DNA from: Streptomyces sp. CB01373 | GTDB lineage: Bacteria; Actinomycetota; Actinomycetes; Streptomycetales; Streptomycetaceae | Length of the DNA stretch: 64,000 nucleotides | Assembly: GCF_002803075.1 (NCBI RefSeq) | Contig: NZ_NNBK01000005.1 | Location: 222,478-286,477, forward strand | Direction of reading: 5' to 3' | Part shown: positions 32,733-39,857 of the stretch, piece by piece | How positions within the stretch are numbered: position 1 is the stretch's first letter | Layout: every line of letters begins with the position of its first letter | Program-made: the position numbers and the translations under genes | Notes under the pieces: model-generated | What the model was told of the DNA's origin: nothing | The model's input: the letters and a program-made list of their open reading frames with translations, nothing else | The model's database searches: none

Positions 32733-34277
32733 ATGGCGCGTCCGACGCGATGGGCGGCCGCGGTCGCCGCGGCGCTGCTGCTGGCGGGGTGCGGCGGCGG
32801 GCCGGCCGGGCACGGTCCGGACGGCGGAGAGGACCGGTCCGCTCCGGCGCCGGCCCCGCCGTCCGGCACGACGTCCGTGCGACTTCCTTCCTCGCTCACC
32901 TCGCAGCGGCTCGACTGGGGCCGCTGCAAGGCGACGGCCGACTCCCCCGCGCCGGGGGACGAGTGGCGGTGCGCGACGCTCAAGGCGCCGCTGGACTGGT
33001 CCCGGCCGGACGGCGAGACCATCGGCCTCGCCCTCGTCCGCGCCGAGGCCACCGTGAAGCGCACCGGGTCCCTGCTGTTCAACTTCGGCGGCCCCGGCGG
33101 CTCGGGCGTGGCCGCGCTGCCGTCGTACGCCTCCGAGGTCACCGTCCTGCGGCAGCGTTACGACCTGGTGAGCTGGGATCCACGCGGCGTCGGGGGCAGT
33201 TCCGGCGTGCGCTGTCGCGGCGACCGGCGGATCGAGGCCGCTGAGGCGATCGACGTGACGCCGGACACCGCGGCCGAGGAGCGGGCCTACTTCCAGGACG
33301 CCGCCGACTTCGGACAGGGCTGCCTGAAGGCGGCCGGGAAGCTGCTCGCGCACGTCTCGACGACCGACACCGCCCGCGACATGGACCTGATCCGCCACGT
33401 CCTCGGCGACGCCACGATGCACTACTTCGGCATGTCCTACGGCACCGAACTCGGCGGCGCGTACGCGCACTTGTTCCCGCAGCGCGTCGGCCGGCTGGTC
33501 CTGGACGCGGTGGTGGACCCGACCGCGGACTCCGTGGGTCACGCACTCAACCAGACCAGGGGCTTCCAACGGGCGCTGGACGCCTACCTGAAGTCGACCG
33601 GGCAGGACCCCGAGCGCGGCTCGCGGAAGATCGCGGACCTGGTGCGGCGACTGGACGCCAAGCCTCTGCCCACGTCCTCCGGACGGAAGCTGACACAGAC
33701 ACTGGCGGTCACCGGCATCGCGCTGCCGCTCTACAGCAAGAGCGGCTGGCCGGCCCTGACCAACGCCCTCGCCGCAGCGGACCGGGGCGACGGCTCGGGA
33801 CTGCTGTCCCTCGCCGACGCCTACAACGAGCGTGACGACGCGGGTCACTACGGCACGACGACGCACGCCCAACGGGTCATATCGTGCCTGGATGCCAAGC
33901 AGCGGCCCACTGCGGAGCAGGTGCGGAAGGTGCTGCCCGAATTCGAGAAGGTCTCGCCGGTGTTCGGCGCCTTCATGGCCTGGGACACGGCCGGCTGGTG
34001 CCACGACTGGCCGGTGCCCGGCCAGTACGACACCCCTCAAGTCAGCGCACCGGGCGCGGCCCCGATCCTGCTGATCGGCAACACCGGCGATCCGGCGACA
34101 CCCTACGAGGGCGCCCGGAGAATGGCGGACGCACTCGGCAAGGGCGTCGGAGTGGAACTCACCTGGAAGGGCGAGGGCCACGGGGCGTACGGCAACGGAA
34201 GCGACTGCGTGGACTCGACGGTGAACGCGTATCTGCTGTACGGCACCGTGCCGAAGGACGGCAAGGTCTGTTCATGA
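32733..34277 (+). CDS. Secreted alpha/beta hydrolase lipoprotein, TAP family, copy 2
   Basis: The product has 514 residues from ATG at 32733, with a purine-rich ribosome site. The signal peptide has the lipobox LLAGC near residue 19. It repeats the plan of the previous gene nearly segment by segment: LDWGRCKA, LKAPLDWSRP, FNFGGPGGSG, SWDPRGVGGS, nucleophile GMSYG, the same TTDxARDMDLIR segment, GNTGDPATPYEGA and GEGHGAYG. The two genes are therefore a tandem duplication that has since diverged, mainly at the N-terminus and lid. Substrate differences cannot be read. Confidence 0.92.
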   Translation: MARPTRWAAAVAAALLLAGCGGGPAGHGPDGGEDRSAPAPAPPSGTTSVRLPSSLTSQRLDWGRCKATADSPAPGDEWRCATLKAPLDWSRPDGETIGLALVRAEATVKRTGSLLFNFGGPGGSGVAALPSYASEVTVLRQRYDLVSWDPRGVGGSSGVRCRGDRRIEAAEAIDVTPDTAAEERAYFQDAADFGQGCLKAAGKLLAHVSTTDTARDMDLIRHVLGDATMHYFGMSYGTELGGAYAHLFPQRVGRLVLDAVVDPTADSVGHALNQTRGFQRALDAYLKSTGQDPERGSRKIADLVRRLDAKPLPTSSGRKLTQTLAVTGIALPLYSKSGWPALTNALAAADRGDGSGLLSLADAYNERDDAGHYGTTTHAQRVISCLDAKQRPTAEQVRKVLPEFEKVSPVFGAFMAWDTAGWCHDWPVPGQYDTPQVSAPGAAPILLIGNTGDPATPYEGARRMADALGKGVGVELTWKGEGHGAYGNGSDCVDSTVNAYLLYGTVPKDGKVCS

Positions 34278-34313
34278 CCACGGTGGTGAAGGTGGCCGGG
34301 CAGTACCGGCCGC

Positions 34314-34853
34314 TCACTGGGCGCGAGGGGCGTAAGGGCTCCCCTGGGACACCGGCGGGCCACCCCACGGCGTCCACGGTGGCGGGACAGGAGCCCAGTT
34401 CGGGCCGCGGTGCTCCAGCCACCACCTGCCGATGGCGTGGAACTTCTCCTCGAAGCCGCGATCCCAGTAGAGGAACCCGGTTATCGGCGCCCGCAGGCGG
34501 GTACCGCGGCCGCCCGCCTCGTAGATCACGACGGTCCGGCTTCCGAGGAAGGACTCGATCTGGATGGCCTGGACGTTCGACCACGGGATGGTCCGGCGGC
34601 GGAGATTGTGCACGATGGCCGCCGATGACGTGAGAGTGACCCCGAAGAACCGCGAGGTGATCAGCACCAGGAGCAGCAGAGCACCCCACGCGAGCAGTCC
34701 TGGAACAACCACATGGCCACCCACGTCCAACCACACGGAGACCTGGACGGCTATGCCGATGCTGCTGGGCAGCAGGGGCAGCAGACGTTGGGGGCGGGTC
34801 AACCGGTAGCGGACGCGCTCCGGCCGTACCGCCGCGACCTGCGATTGCACCAT
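34314..34853 (-). CDS. Two-helix membrane protein with PH-like domain
   Basis: The product has 179 residues from ATG at 34853. Two membrane helices (PLLPSSIGIAVQVSVWL and VVVPGLLAWGALLLLVLITS) lie at about 25-70. A bacterial PH-like domain follows with HNLRRRTIPWSNVQAIQIE and a GTRLRAPI strand. The C-terminus is Pro/Trp rich (PPPWTPWGGPP). Function unknown; these proteins usually face the cytoplasm with the PH domain. It converges on the second TAP gene, 36 bases away. Confidence 0.75.
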   Translation of the reverse strand: MVQSQVAAVRPERVRYRLTRPQRLLPLLPSSIGIAVQVSVWLDVGGHVVVPGLLAWGALLLLVLITSRFFGVTLTSSAAIVHNLRRRTIPWSNVQAIQIESFLGSRTVVIYEAGGRGTRLRAPITGFLYWDRGFEEKFHAIGRWWLEHRGPNWAPVPPPWTPWGGPPVSQGSPYAPRAQ

Positions 34854-35061
34854 CAGTCCCCGCCCCTCACCCGAGGCAGCCAACGCCGGCCCCTCATCGC
34901 CAGGGCAGCATGGCGGACCAAGGGGCGCGCTGTCCATCCGCGTCCCGAGCCGCTGTGAGGAGGTGGCGAAAACCGGTGTCCACCTCGCCAGTTGCGACGT
35001 TGAAGCAGAAAGGTGAGGGTGGATGGAGAACACATAATCGAGCACCGAAACGGAGCTCCTC

Positions 35062-35286
35062 ATGCAAGCGGAAAAGGCTGAACTGTACGCACTCGATCTG
35101 AGCCGAACACGCTGGGTCAAGAGCAGCAAGAGCCCCTACACGTCCACCTGCGTGGAGGTGGCGGACCTTGGTGGCGGAGCTGTTGCCGTCCGTGACTCGA
35201 ACCATCGAGACCTGCCGCCTCTGCGGTTCACCGCAGAAGAATGGGCAGCCTTCCGAGACGGTGTGCGCGAGGGCGAGTTCGGTTAA
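35062..35286 (+). CDS. DUF397 domain protein without partner regulator
   Basis: The product has 74 residues from ATG at 35062 with GGAG 6 bases upstream. The DUF397 signature is complete: WVKSSKSPYTSTCVEVADLG, VAVRDSN and FTAEEWAAFRDGVREGEF. In Streptomyces DUF397 proteins usually follow an XRE-type DNA-binding partner (WhiJ or BldB-like systems). Here no helix-turn-helix gene is next to it, and 34854-35061 holds none. The flanking DNA is less GC-rich than its surroundings, which would fit a recent arrival or a decayed pair. Confidence 0.85.
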   Translation: MQAEKAELYALDLSRTRWVKSSKSPYTSTCVEVADLGGGAVAVRDSNHRDLPPLRFTAEEWAAFRDGVREGEFG

Positions 35287-35352
35287 CTGCAGCGATTTCA
35301 ATCAGTGTTGTTCGCACTCGGACTCAGCGACCCTTTTGACCGACAACGCCAG

Positions 35353-35390
35353 AAACCCACGGCAGCTGAGCTGGTCAGAGCCGTGGGCTT
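35353..35390 (+). terminator. Terminator between DUF397 gene and moeZ
   Basis: An inverted repeat (AAACCCACGGC and GCCGTGGGCTT, one mismatch) with a 16-base loop is followed by CTTCGGTCCT on the + strand. It lies between two convergent genes. Confidence 0.65.
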
Positions 35391-35421
35391 CTTCGGTCCT
35401 GCTGGTCAGCCGGACCGGCGA

Positions 35422-36600
35422 TCAGTAGACCGGCTTGTGCGGTTCGATCTGGTTGACCCAGCCGATCACGCCGCCGCCGACGTGCACGGCGTCCGCGAAG
35501 CCCGCGGACTTCAGCACGGCGAGGACTTCCGCACTGCGGACACCCGTCTTGCAGTTCAGGACGATCTTCTTGTCGTGCGGGAGGCTCTCCAGGGCGGAGC
35601 CCATGAGGAACTCGTTCTTCGGGACCAGCCGGGCGCCCGGGATGGAGACGATCTCGAACTCGTTCGGCTCACGGACGTCGATGAGCTCGATGTTCTCACC
35701 GTCGTCGAGCCACTCCTTGAGCTGCTTGGGAGTGATCGTCGAGTCGGCGGCCGCCGCCTGGGCCTCCTCGGAGACGACGCCGCAGAAGGCCTCGTAGTCG
35801 ATGAGCTCGGTGACGGTCGGGTTCGTGCCGCAGACCGCGCAGTCGGGGTCCTTGCGGACCTTGACCTGGCGGTACTGCATCTCCAGGGCGTCGTAGATCA
35901 TCAGGCGGCCGACCAGCGGCTCGCCGATGCCCGCCAGCAGCTTGATGGCCTCGTTGGCCTGGATGGAGCCGATGGACGCGCACAGCACGCCCAGGACGCC
36001 GCCCTCGGCGCAGGAGGGGACCATGCCCGGGGGCGGCGGCTCCGGGTAGAGGCAGCGGTAGCAGGGGCCGTGCTCGGACCAGAAGACGGAGGCCTGACCG
36101 TCGAAGCGGTAGATCGAACCCCACACGTACGGCTTGTTGAGCAGCACACAGGCGTCGTTGACCAGGTACCGGGTCGCGAAGTTGTCCGTGCCGTCGACGA
36201 TCAGGTCGTACTGGCTGAAGATCTCCTTCACGTTGTCGGCCTCGAGCCGCTCCTGGTGAAGGACGACGTTCACGTACGGGTTGATGCCCTTGATGGTGTC
36301 CCGCGCGGACTCGGCCTTGGGGCGGCCGATGTCGGACTGGCTGTGGATGACCTGGCGCTGCAGGTTCGACTCGTCCACCTCGTCGAACTCCGCGATGCCG
36401 AGCGTGCCGACGCCCGCCGCGGCCATGTACATCAGACCCGGCGAACCCAGCCCGCCGGCGCCCACAAAGAGCACCTTGGCATTCTTCAGCCGCTTCTGCC
36501 CGTCCATCCCCACGTCGGGGATGATCAGGTGGCGGGAGTACCTGCGAACCTCGTCTACGGTGAGCTCGGGAGCCGGCTCGACCAGGGGTGGCAGCGACAC
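35422..36600 (-). CDS. moeZ: Molybdopterin-synthase adenylyltransferase/sulfurtransferase MoeZ (MoeB-rhodanese)
   Basis: The product has 392 residues from GTG at 36600. The E1-type adenylation domain covers 1 to about 270: GAGGLGSPGLMYMAAAGVG, DEVDESNLQRQ, and zinc cysteines in YRCLYP and CAVCG. A C-terminal rhodanese domain (about 290-392) has the persulfide cysteine in NCKTGVRS. In actinobacteria this protein activates several sulfur-carrier proteins: MoaD for molybdopterin, CysO for cysteine and QbsE-type carriers in specialised metabolism. moaE lies at 1968-2426. Mycobacterium has the same gene beside its DUF3152 gene; here a four-gene polysaccharide cluster separates them. Confidence 0.95.
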   Translation of the reverse strand: MSLPPLVEPAPELTVDEVRRYSRHLIIPDVGMDGQKRLKNAKVLFVGAGGLGSPGLMYMAAAGVGTLGIAEFDEVDESNLQRQVIHSQSDIGRPKAESARDTIKGINPYVNVVLHQERLEADNVKEIFSQYDLIVDGTDNFATRYLVNDACVLLNKPYVWGSIYRFDGQASVFWSEHGPCYRCLYPEPPPPGMVPSCAEGGVLGVLCASIGSIQANEAIKLLAGIGEPLVGRLMIYDALEMQYRQVKVRKDPDCAVCGTNPTVTELIDYEAFCGVVSEEAQAAAADSTITPKQLKEWLDDGENIELIDVREPNEFEIVSIPGARLVPKNEFLMGSALESLPHDKKIVLNCKTGVRSAEVLAVLKSAGFADAVHVGGGVIGWVNQIEPHKPVY

Positions 36601-36663
36601 GGGGACTCCGTTGGTCGGTCAAACACTACGGTTGTTCTCCTCGTAACACTGCCACGCCCTTCT

Positions 36664-37413
36664 TCATTCCGAGACACCTCGTCCGATCCGCGAGACGATT
36701 TCGTCCCAGTAACCGGGCATGTTCTCCCAGGGGCCGGCCGTGCGGTCGCGGTCGGAGCGGTCGGTGAACCAGATGGTCGCCGCCCCCTGCCAGCGGGCGA
36801 TGCGGAGCGCCTCGTCGAGGTGGCCGCGCGGGACTCCGTGCACGAAGTGGCAGAAGCGCTCGGGCGGATGATCGGCGGTCCACTCGGCGACCTGCGACCA
36901 GCGGTAGTCGCTCCACGAGCCGCGGAAGGTCACCAGTTGGTCGGCGTGCTCCGCGTAGCCGGGGTGCGGGTGGGTGCCGTGACCGAGGACGATGTGGGTG
37001 TCGTCACGCACCGCCCGCAACGCGTCGATCGTCCGGCGGACCTCGGGCAGCCCGGCACGGTCGGCGGGGCAGTGTTCCAGCAGGAAACCGTCGGCCCGGT
37101 ACCACTCGAGGTAGCGCCGCGCTTCGGAGACCAGCTCGATGAAGGACCGGGCGCCGTGCGCGGCGTCGAGGTGGCCGAGGACGCGGACGCCGGCGTTGCG
37201 CAGCCGTCCCGCCGCCTCCAGGCAGTGCGGGTCGGGCTGGACGCCGGGGCCGTCGGCGACGTTGAGAACAACCCAGTGAAGGGGTGGGCCGGGCCGGGTG
37301 AGTTCGTTCCACTCGGCCGGGGCGAGCAGGGGGTGGGCCCAGCCGGGGACACCGAGTCCGGTGCGCAGTGTGGTGCTCGGGATGCCCACGGGGGTGCTGG
37401 TCAGATACGGCAT
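36664..37413 (-). CDS. Spherulation-specific family 4 (spherulin 4-like) putative glycoside hydrolase
   Basis: The product has 249 residues from ATG at 37413. The spherulin 4 family is shown by GVPGWAHPLLAP near the start, HWVVLNVADGPG, VLGHLDAAHGAR and YRADGFLLEHCP on successive strands of a TIM-like barrel. I see no signal peptide. The fungal member Sph3 (GH135) cuts galactosaminogalactan, and related PelA domains cut Pel, so a role in trimming an amino-sugar polymer is inferred. Its start overlaps the end of the epimerase gene by 13 bases, placing it last in the operon with the glycosyltransferase. Confidence 0.82.
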   Translation of the reverse strand: MPYLTSTPVGIPSTTLRTGLGVPGWAHPLLAPAEWNELTRPGPPLHWVVLNVADGPGVQPDPHCLEAAGRLRNAGVRVLGHLDAAHGARSFIELVSEARRYLEWYRADGFLLEHCPADRAGLPEVRRTIDALRAVRDDTHIVLGHGTHPHPGYAEHADQLVTFRGSWSDYRWSQVAEWTADHPPERFCHFVHGVPRGHLDEALRIARWQGAATIWFTDRSDRDRTAGPWENMPGYWDEIVSRIGRGVSE

Positions 37414-38363
37414 GCCGCCTCCATCCAGATGTCGGCGAGGGACTCTTCGAGGTTGATCCGGGGCCGCCAGCCGAGCCGGTCGCGGGCGGTGCGCACATCG
37501 GCCTGCTGCCAGCTGCCGCAGCCATCGGGGTACGGGTAGGCGACCGGGGCGGGGTGGTCCGCCTCCGTGCGGGGGTGCCCGATGGCGGCCCTGAGGTGGC
37601 CGCCGGGCGGGCCGTCGAGTTCGTGCAGGGCGCCGCCGTATCCGGCGACGCGGGCGAGGATCGCCGCGGCGTCCCGCAGCCGGACGGCCCGGCCCGAGCC
37701 GATGTTGATGACGCCCTGGGCTGCCGAGAGGGAGGCGGCGTGGACGGCGCGGGCCACGTCGCGGACGTCGACGAAGTCGCGCTGGACGCCGAGGCCGCCG
37801 AGTTTGAGGTCGCTGTCCCCGGACTGCATGGCGCGGCGCATGGCCTCGGCGAGCCGGCCGAGCGGCGAACCGGCCGGGGTGCCGGGCCCGGCGGGCGAGA
37901 AGACGCGGAGCACCACGGCGTCGAGACCCGAGCCGAGAACCAGTTCGGTGGCGGCGAGTTTGCTGACGCCGTACGGGCCGCCAGGGCGGGGCACGGCGTC
38001 CTCGGCCGTGGAGGAGCCGGGCTGGCTCGGGCCGTACTCGGAACTGCAGCCGAGCTGCACCAGCCGGGCGCCGCAGCCGCTGCGGCGCAGGGCCTCGCAG
38101 ACGGTGGCGACGGCGACGGTGTTGTGCCGGGTGAGGTCGCGGGCGCCGCCGCGGGTGGCTCCCGCGCAGTTGACGACGACGCCGGGGTGGACCGCGTCCA
38201 GGAAGCGGGTGAGCGCTCCGGGGCTGCCGGCCGCGAGGTCGAAGCGGACGTCGGCGTCGTCGCCGCGGCCCAGCGCGGTGAGCTGGACGGCCGGGTCGGC
38301 GAGCAGACGGTCGGCGACGAAACGGCCGAGGTATCCGTTGGCTCCGATCAGCAGAACCCTCAT
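37401..38363 (-). CDS. NAD-dependent sugar epimerase/dehydratase (extended SDR)
   Basis: The product has 320 residues from ATG at 38363, which gives the usual start MRVLLIGANGYLGRFV with the GxxGxxG NAD site. CSSEYGPS and YGVSK supply the catalytic serine region and YxxxK. RDFVDVRDVARAV and VINIGSGRAVR are typical of nucleotide-sugar epimerases and reductases. It could supply the sugar nucleotide for the glycosyltransferase upstream. UDP-GlcNAc/GalNAc 4-epimerization is possible but not provable. A longer frame to 38495 has no ribosome site and an unlikely Arg/Ser-rich N-terminus. Confidence 0.88.
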   Translation of the reverse strand: MRVLLIGANGYLGRFVADRLLADPAVQLTALGRGDDADVRFDLAAGSPGALTRFLDAVHPGVVVNCAGATRGGARDLTRHNTVAVATVCEALRRSGCGARLVQLGCSSEYGPSQPGSSTAEDAVPRPGGPYGVSKLAATELVLGSGLDAVVLRVFSPAGPGTPAGSPLGRLAEAMRRAMQSGDSDLKLGGLGVQRDFVDVRDVARAVHAASLSAAQGVINIGSGRAVRLRDAAAILARVAGYGGALHELDGPPGGHLRAAIGHPRTEADHPAPVAYPYPDGCGSWQQADVRTARDRLGWRPRINLEESLADIWMEAACRI

Positions 38364-38648
38364 CGGGCGGCTCCCGGGGTGTGCGCTCCGGTGGCTCCGG
38401 ATGCTCCGGACGCTCCGGATCGGGCGGTGATCATCTGGTTTTCTCCTTCTAGGGGGTGGTGCGACGGGCTCCGGCGATGGGTCGCGGGCCTGCACTGGGT
38501 CGTGCGCCCGCGGCCGAAGGGGGAACGCGGGCGGCGTCCGTGGCCACGGCCGTACGGGGGCACGCGGGGGTGACCGGGGCCGGCCCCGCGCCCCTCACGG
38601 CAGCCGAGCCCCGCACGGCCGCCGTTCCGCTGACGGCTGCCGCGCCTT
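38364..38648. other. Intergenic region inside the polysaccharide cluster
   Basis: This 285-base stretch lies between the membrane-protein stop and the epimerase start, both on the minus strand. It holds repeated GCTCCGGA units near 38390-38420 and CGGCTGCCG-type repeats near 38600-38645, with no convincing gene. A second promoter for the epimerase and hydrolase genes could lie here. Confidence 0.5.
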
Positions 38649-39857
38649 TCACGACTGCCGCTCCGTCCGCGCATGGGCGGAGGCCCGGGTCAGCGTGCGG
38701 GTCGCGTGCAGGAGCAGGGCCAGGGCGGCGGTTCCGCAGGCAAGGGCCGGTACGCCGCCGGGTCCCCAGGCGGACACGAGGGTGTCGACCGGGGCGGCGA
38801 GGGCACCGCAGCCGGGGAGGCGGGCGGCGAAGACGGTGGCCAGGGCCGTCGCCCCGGACGCGGCCGCGGCGCCGAGAGCGACGGCCGGGGCGTGGGTGAA
38901 GCCGTGGGTGGTGAGGAGGCGCGCGAGCAGCAGCAGCGCGCCCAGCGTGAGGGCCTGGGCGTAGCCGGCGGGCTCGTCCAGGACCGCGCCGCACACGGCG
39001 AGCAGGGCGGCCAGGGCGCACAGGAACAGGCCGAACGTGCCGAGCAGCAGGGGCCGTACGGATACGGCGAACTCCTCCAGGCCCCGGCTGGTGGTCACCT
39101 TGTGCCGGGCGCCGGCGGTGAAGCGGTGCGTGGTCCACGCCGCCGGTCCGCAGGCCAGGGCGAGGGCCAGCACAGGGGCGGTGGTCAGGGGCCAGGCCCC
39201 GGCCGCGGTGAAGTCGGGCAGTCCTTCGGGCCCGCCGCCGACGGCCGCGCCGAGCAGGCCGTCGCCGAGGAGGGCGTAGCCGAGGAGCCAACACGTCCAG
39301 GTGCGGGTGCCGGGCGTGTGCGCGGGGGGCGTGCGCCCTTCGGCGCTCAGCGGGCCGCGGCGCAGTACGGCGCGCAGGGCCAGGCCCACGGCCACGACGC
39401 CGAGCGCGGCGACGCCCAGCCGGGTCCGGCCCCCGGTCAGGCGGATCCCGGCGACGGCGGCCGCGCACAGGGCGCCGGGCAGCAGGCCGAAGGTGGCCGG
39501 GCCGAGGCCCAGCCGGGGTACGGCGGCGGCCTCGTGCCGCGGGGGTGTCTCGGTGTCCCGGCTGATCCGGGCGTACATCTCCTCGGCGAGTGAGAAGACG
39601 TCACGGTGGCGGAAGCGGGCGGCGGTGCGGTCGGTGACTCCGTGGGCCTCCAGGCCCGCGGCGATCTCCAAGGGGTCGACGGCCCGCTCGCACAGCTCGC
39701 GGTGACGGTGCATCAGCACCTTGACCGGGTCGGCCGCACCACGCCGGGAGGGTACGGAGAGGCCCGGGTCGAGGGCGGGCCCGCCGTCGAAGCCGTCGCC
39801 CTGACCACCCCGGCCGGCCGGGGTGGCGAGGTGGTCCTCTGTTCTCGGGCCGGTCAT
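38649..39857 (-). CDS. Polytopic membrane protein of the PelF-like cluster
   Basis: The product has 402 residues from ATG at 39857, which overlaps the glycosyltransferase stop as ATGA. Residues about 40-110 are a soluble segment with many charged residues (VLMHRHRELCERAVDPLEIA and FRHRDVFSLAEEMYAR). About eight membrane helices follow from residue 115 to the end, very rich in Ala, Leu and Gly. I do not recognise a transporter family. Coupling to a PelF-like glycosyltransferase suggests polymer export or a role as its membrane partner, analogous to PelG. Sequence similarity to PelG is not evident to me. Confidence 0.72.
   Translation of the reverse strand: MTGPRTEDHLATPAGRGGQGDGFDGGPALDPGLSVPSRRGAADPVKVLMHRHRELCERAVDPLEIAAGLEAHGVTDRTAARFRHRDVFSLAEEMYARISRDTETPPRHEAAAVPRLGLGPATFGLLPGALCAAAVAGIRLTGGRTRLGVAALGVVAVGLALRAVLRRGPLSAEGRTPPAHTPGTRTWTCWLLGYALLGDGLLGAAVGGGPEGLPDFTAAGAWPLTTAPVLALALACGPAAWTTHRFTAGARHKVTTSRGLEEFAVSVRPLLLGTFGLFLCALAALLAVCGAVLDEPAGYAQALTLGALLLLARLLTTHGFTHAPAVALGAAAASGATALATVFAARLPGCGALAAPVDTLVSAWGPGGVPALACGTAALALLLHATRTLTRASAHARTERQS

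Noticed and set aside
38649..39857. Naming the cluster membrane protein PelG
   Set aside because: Helix count and sequence do not clearly match PelG. Only gene context suggests a similar role.
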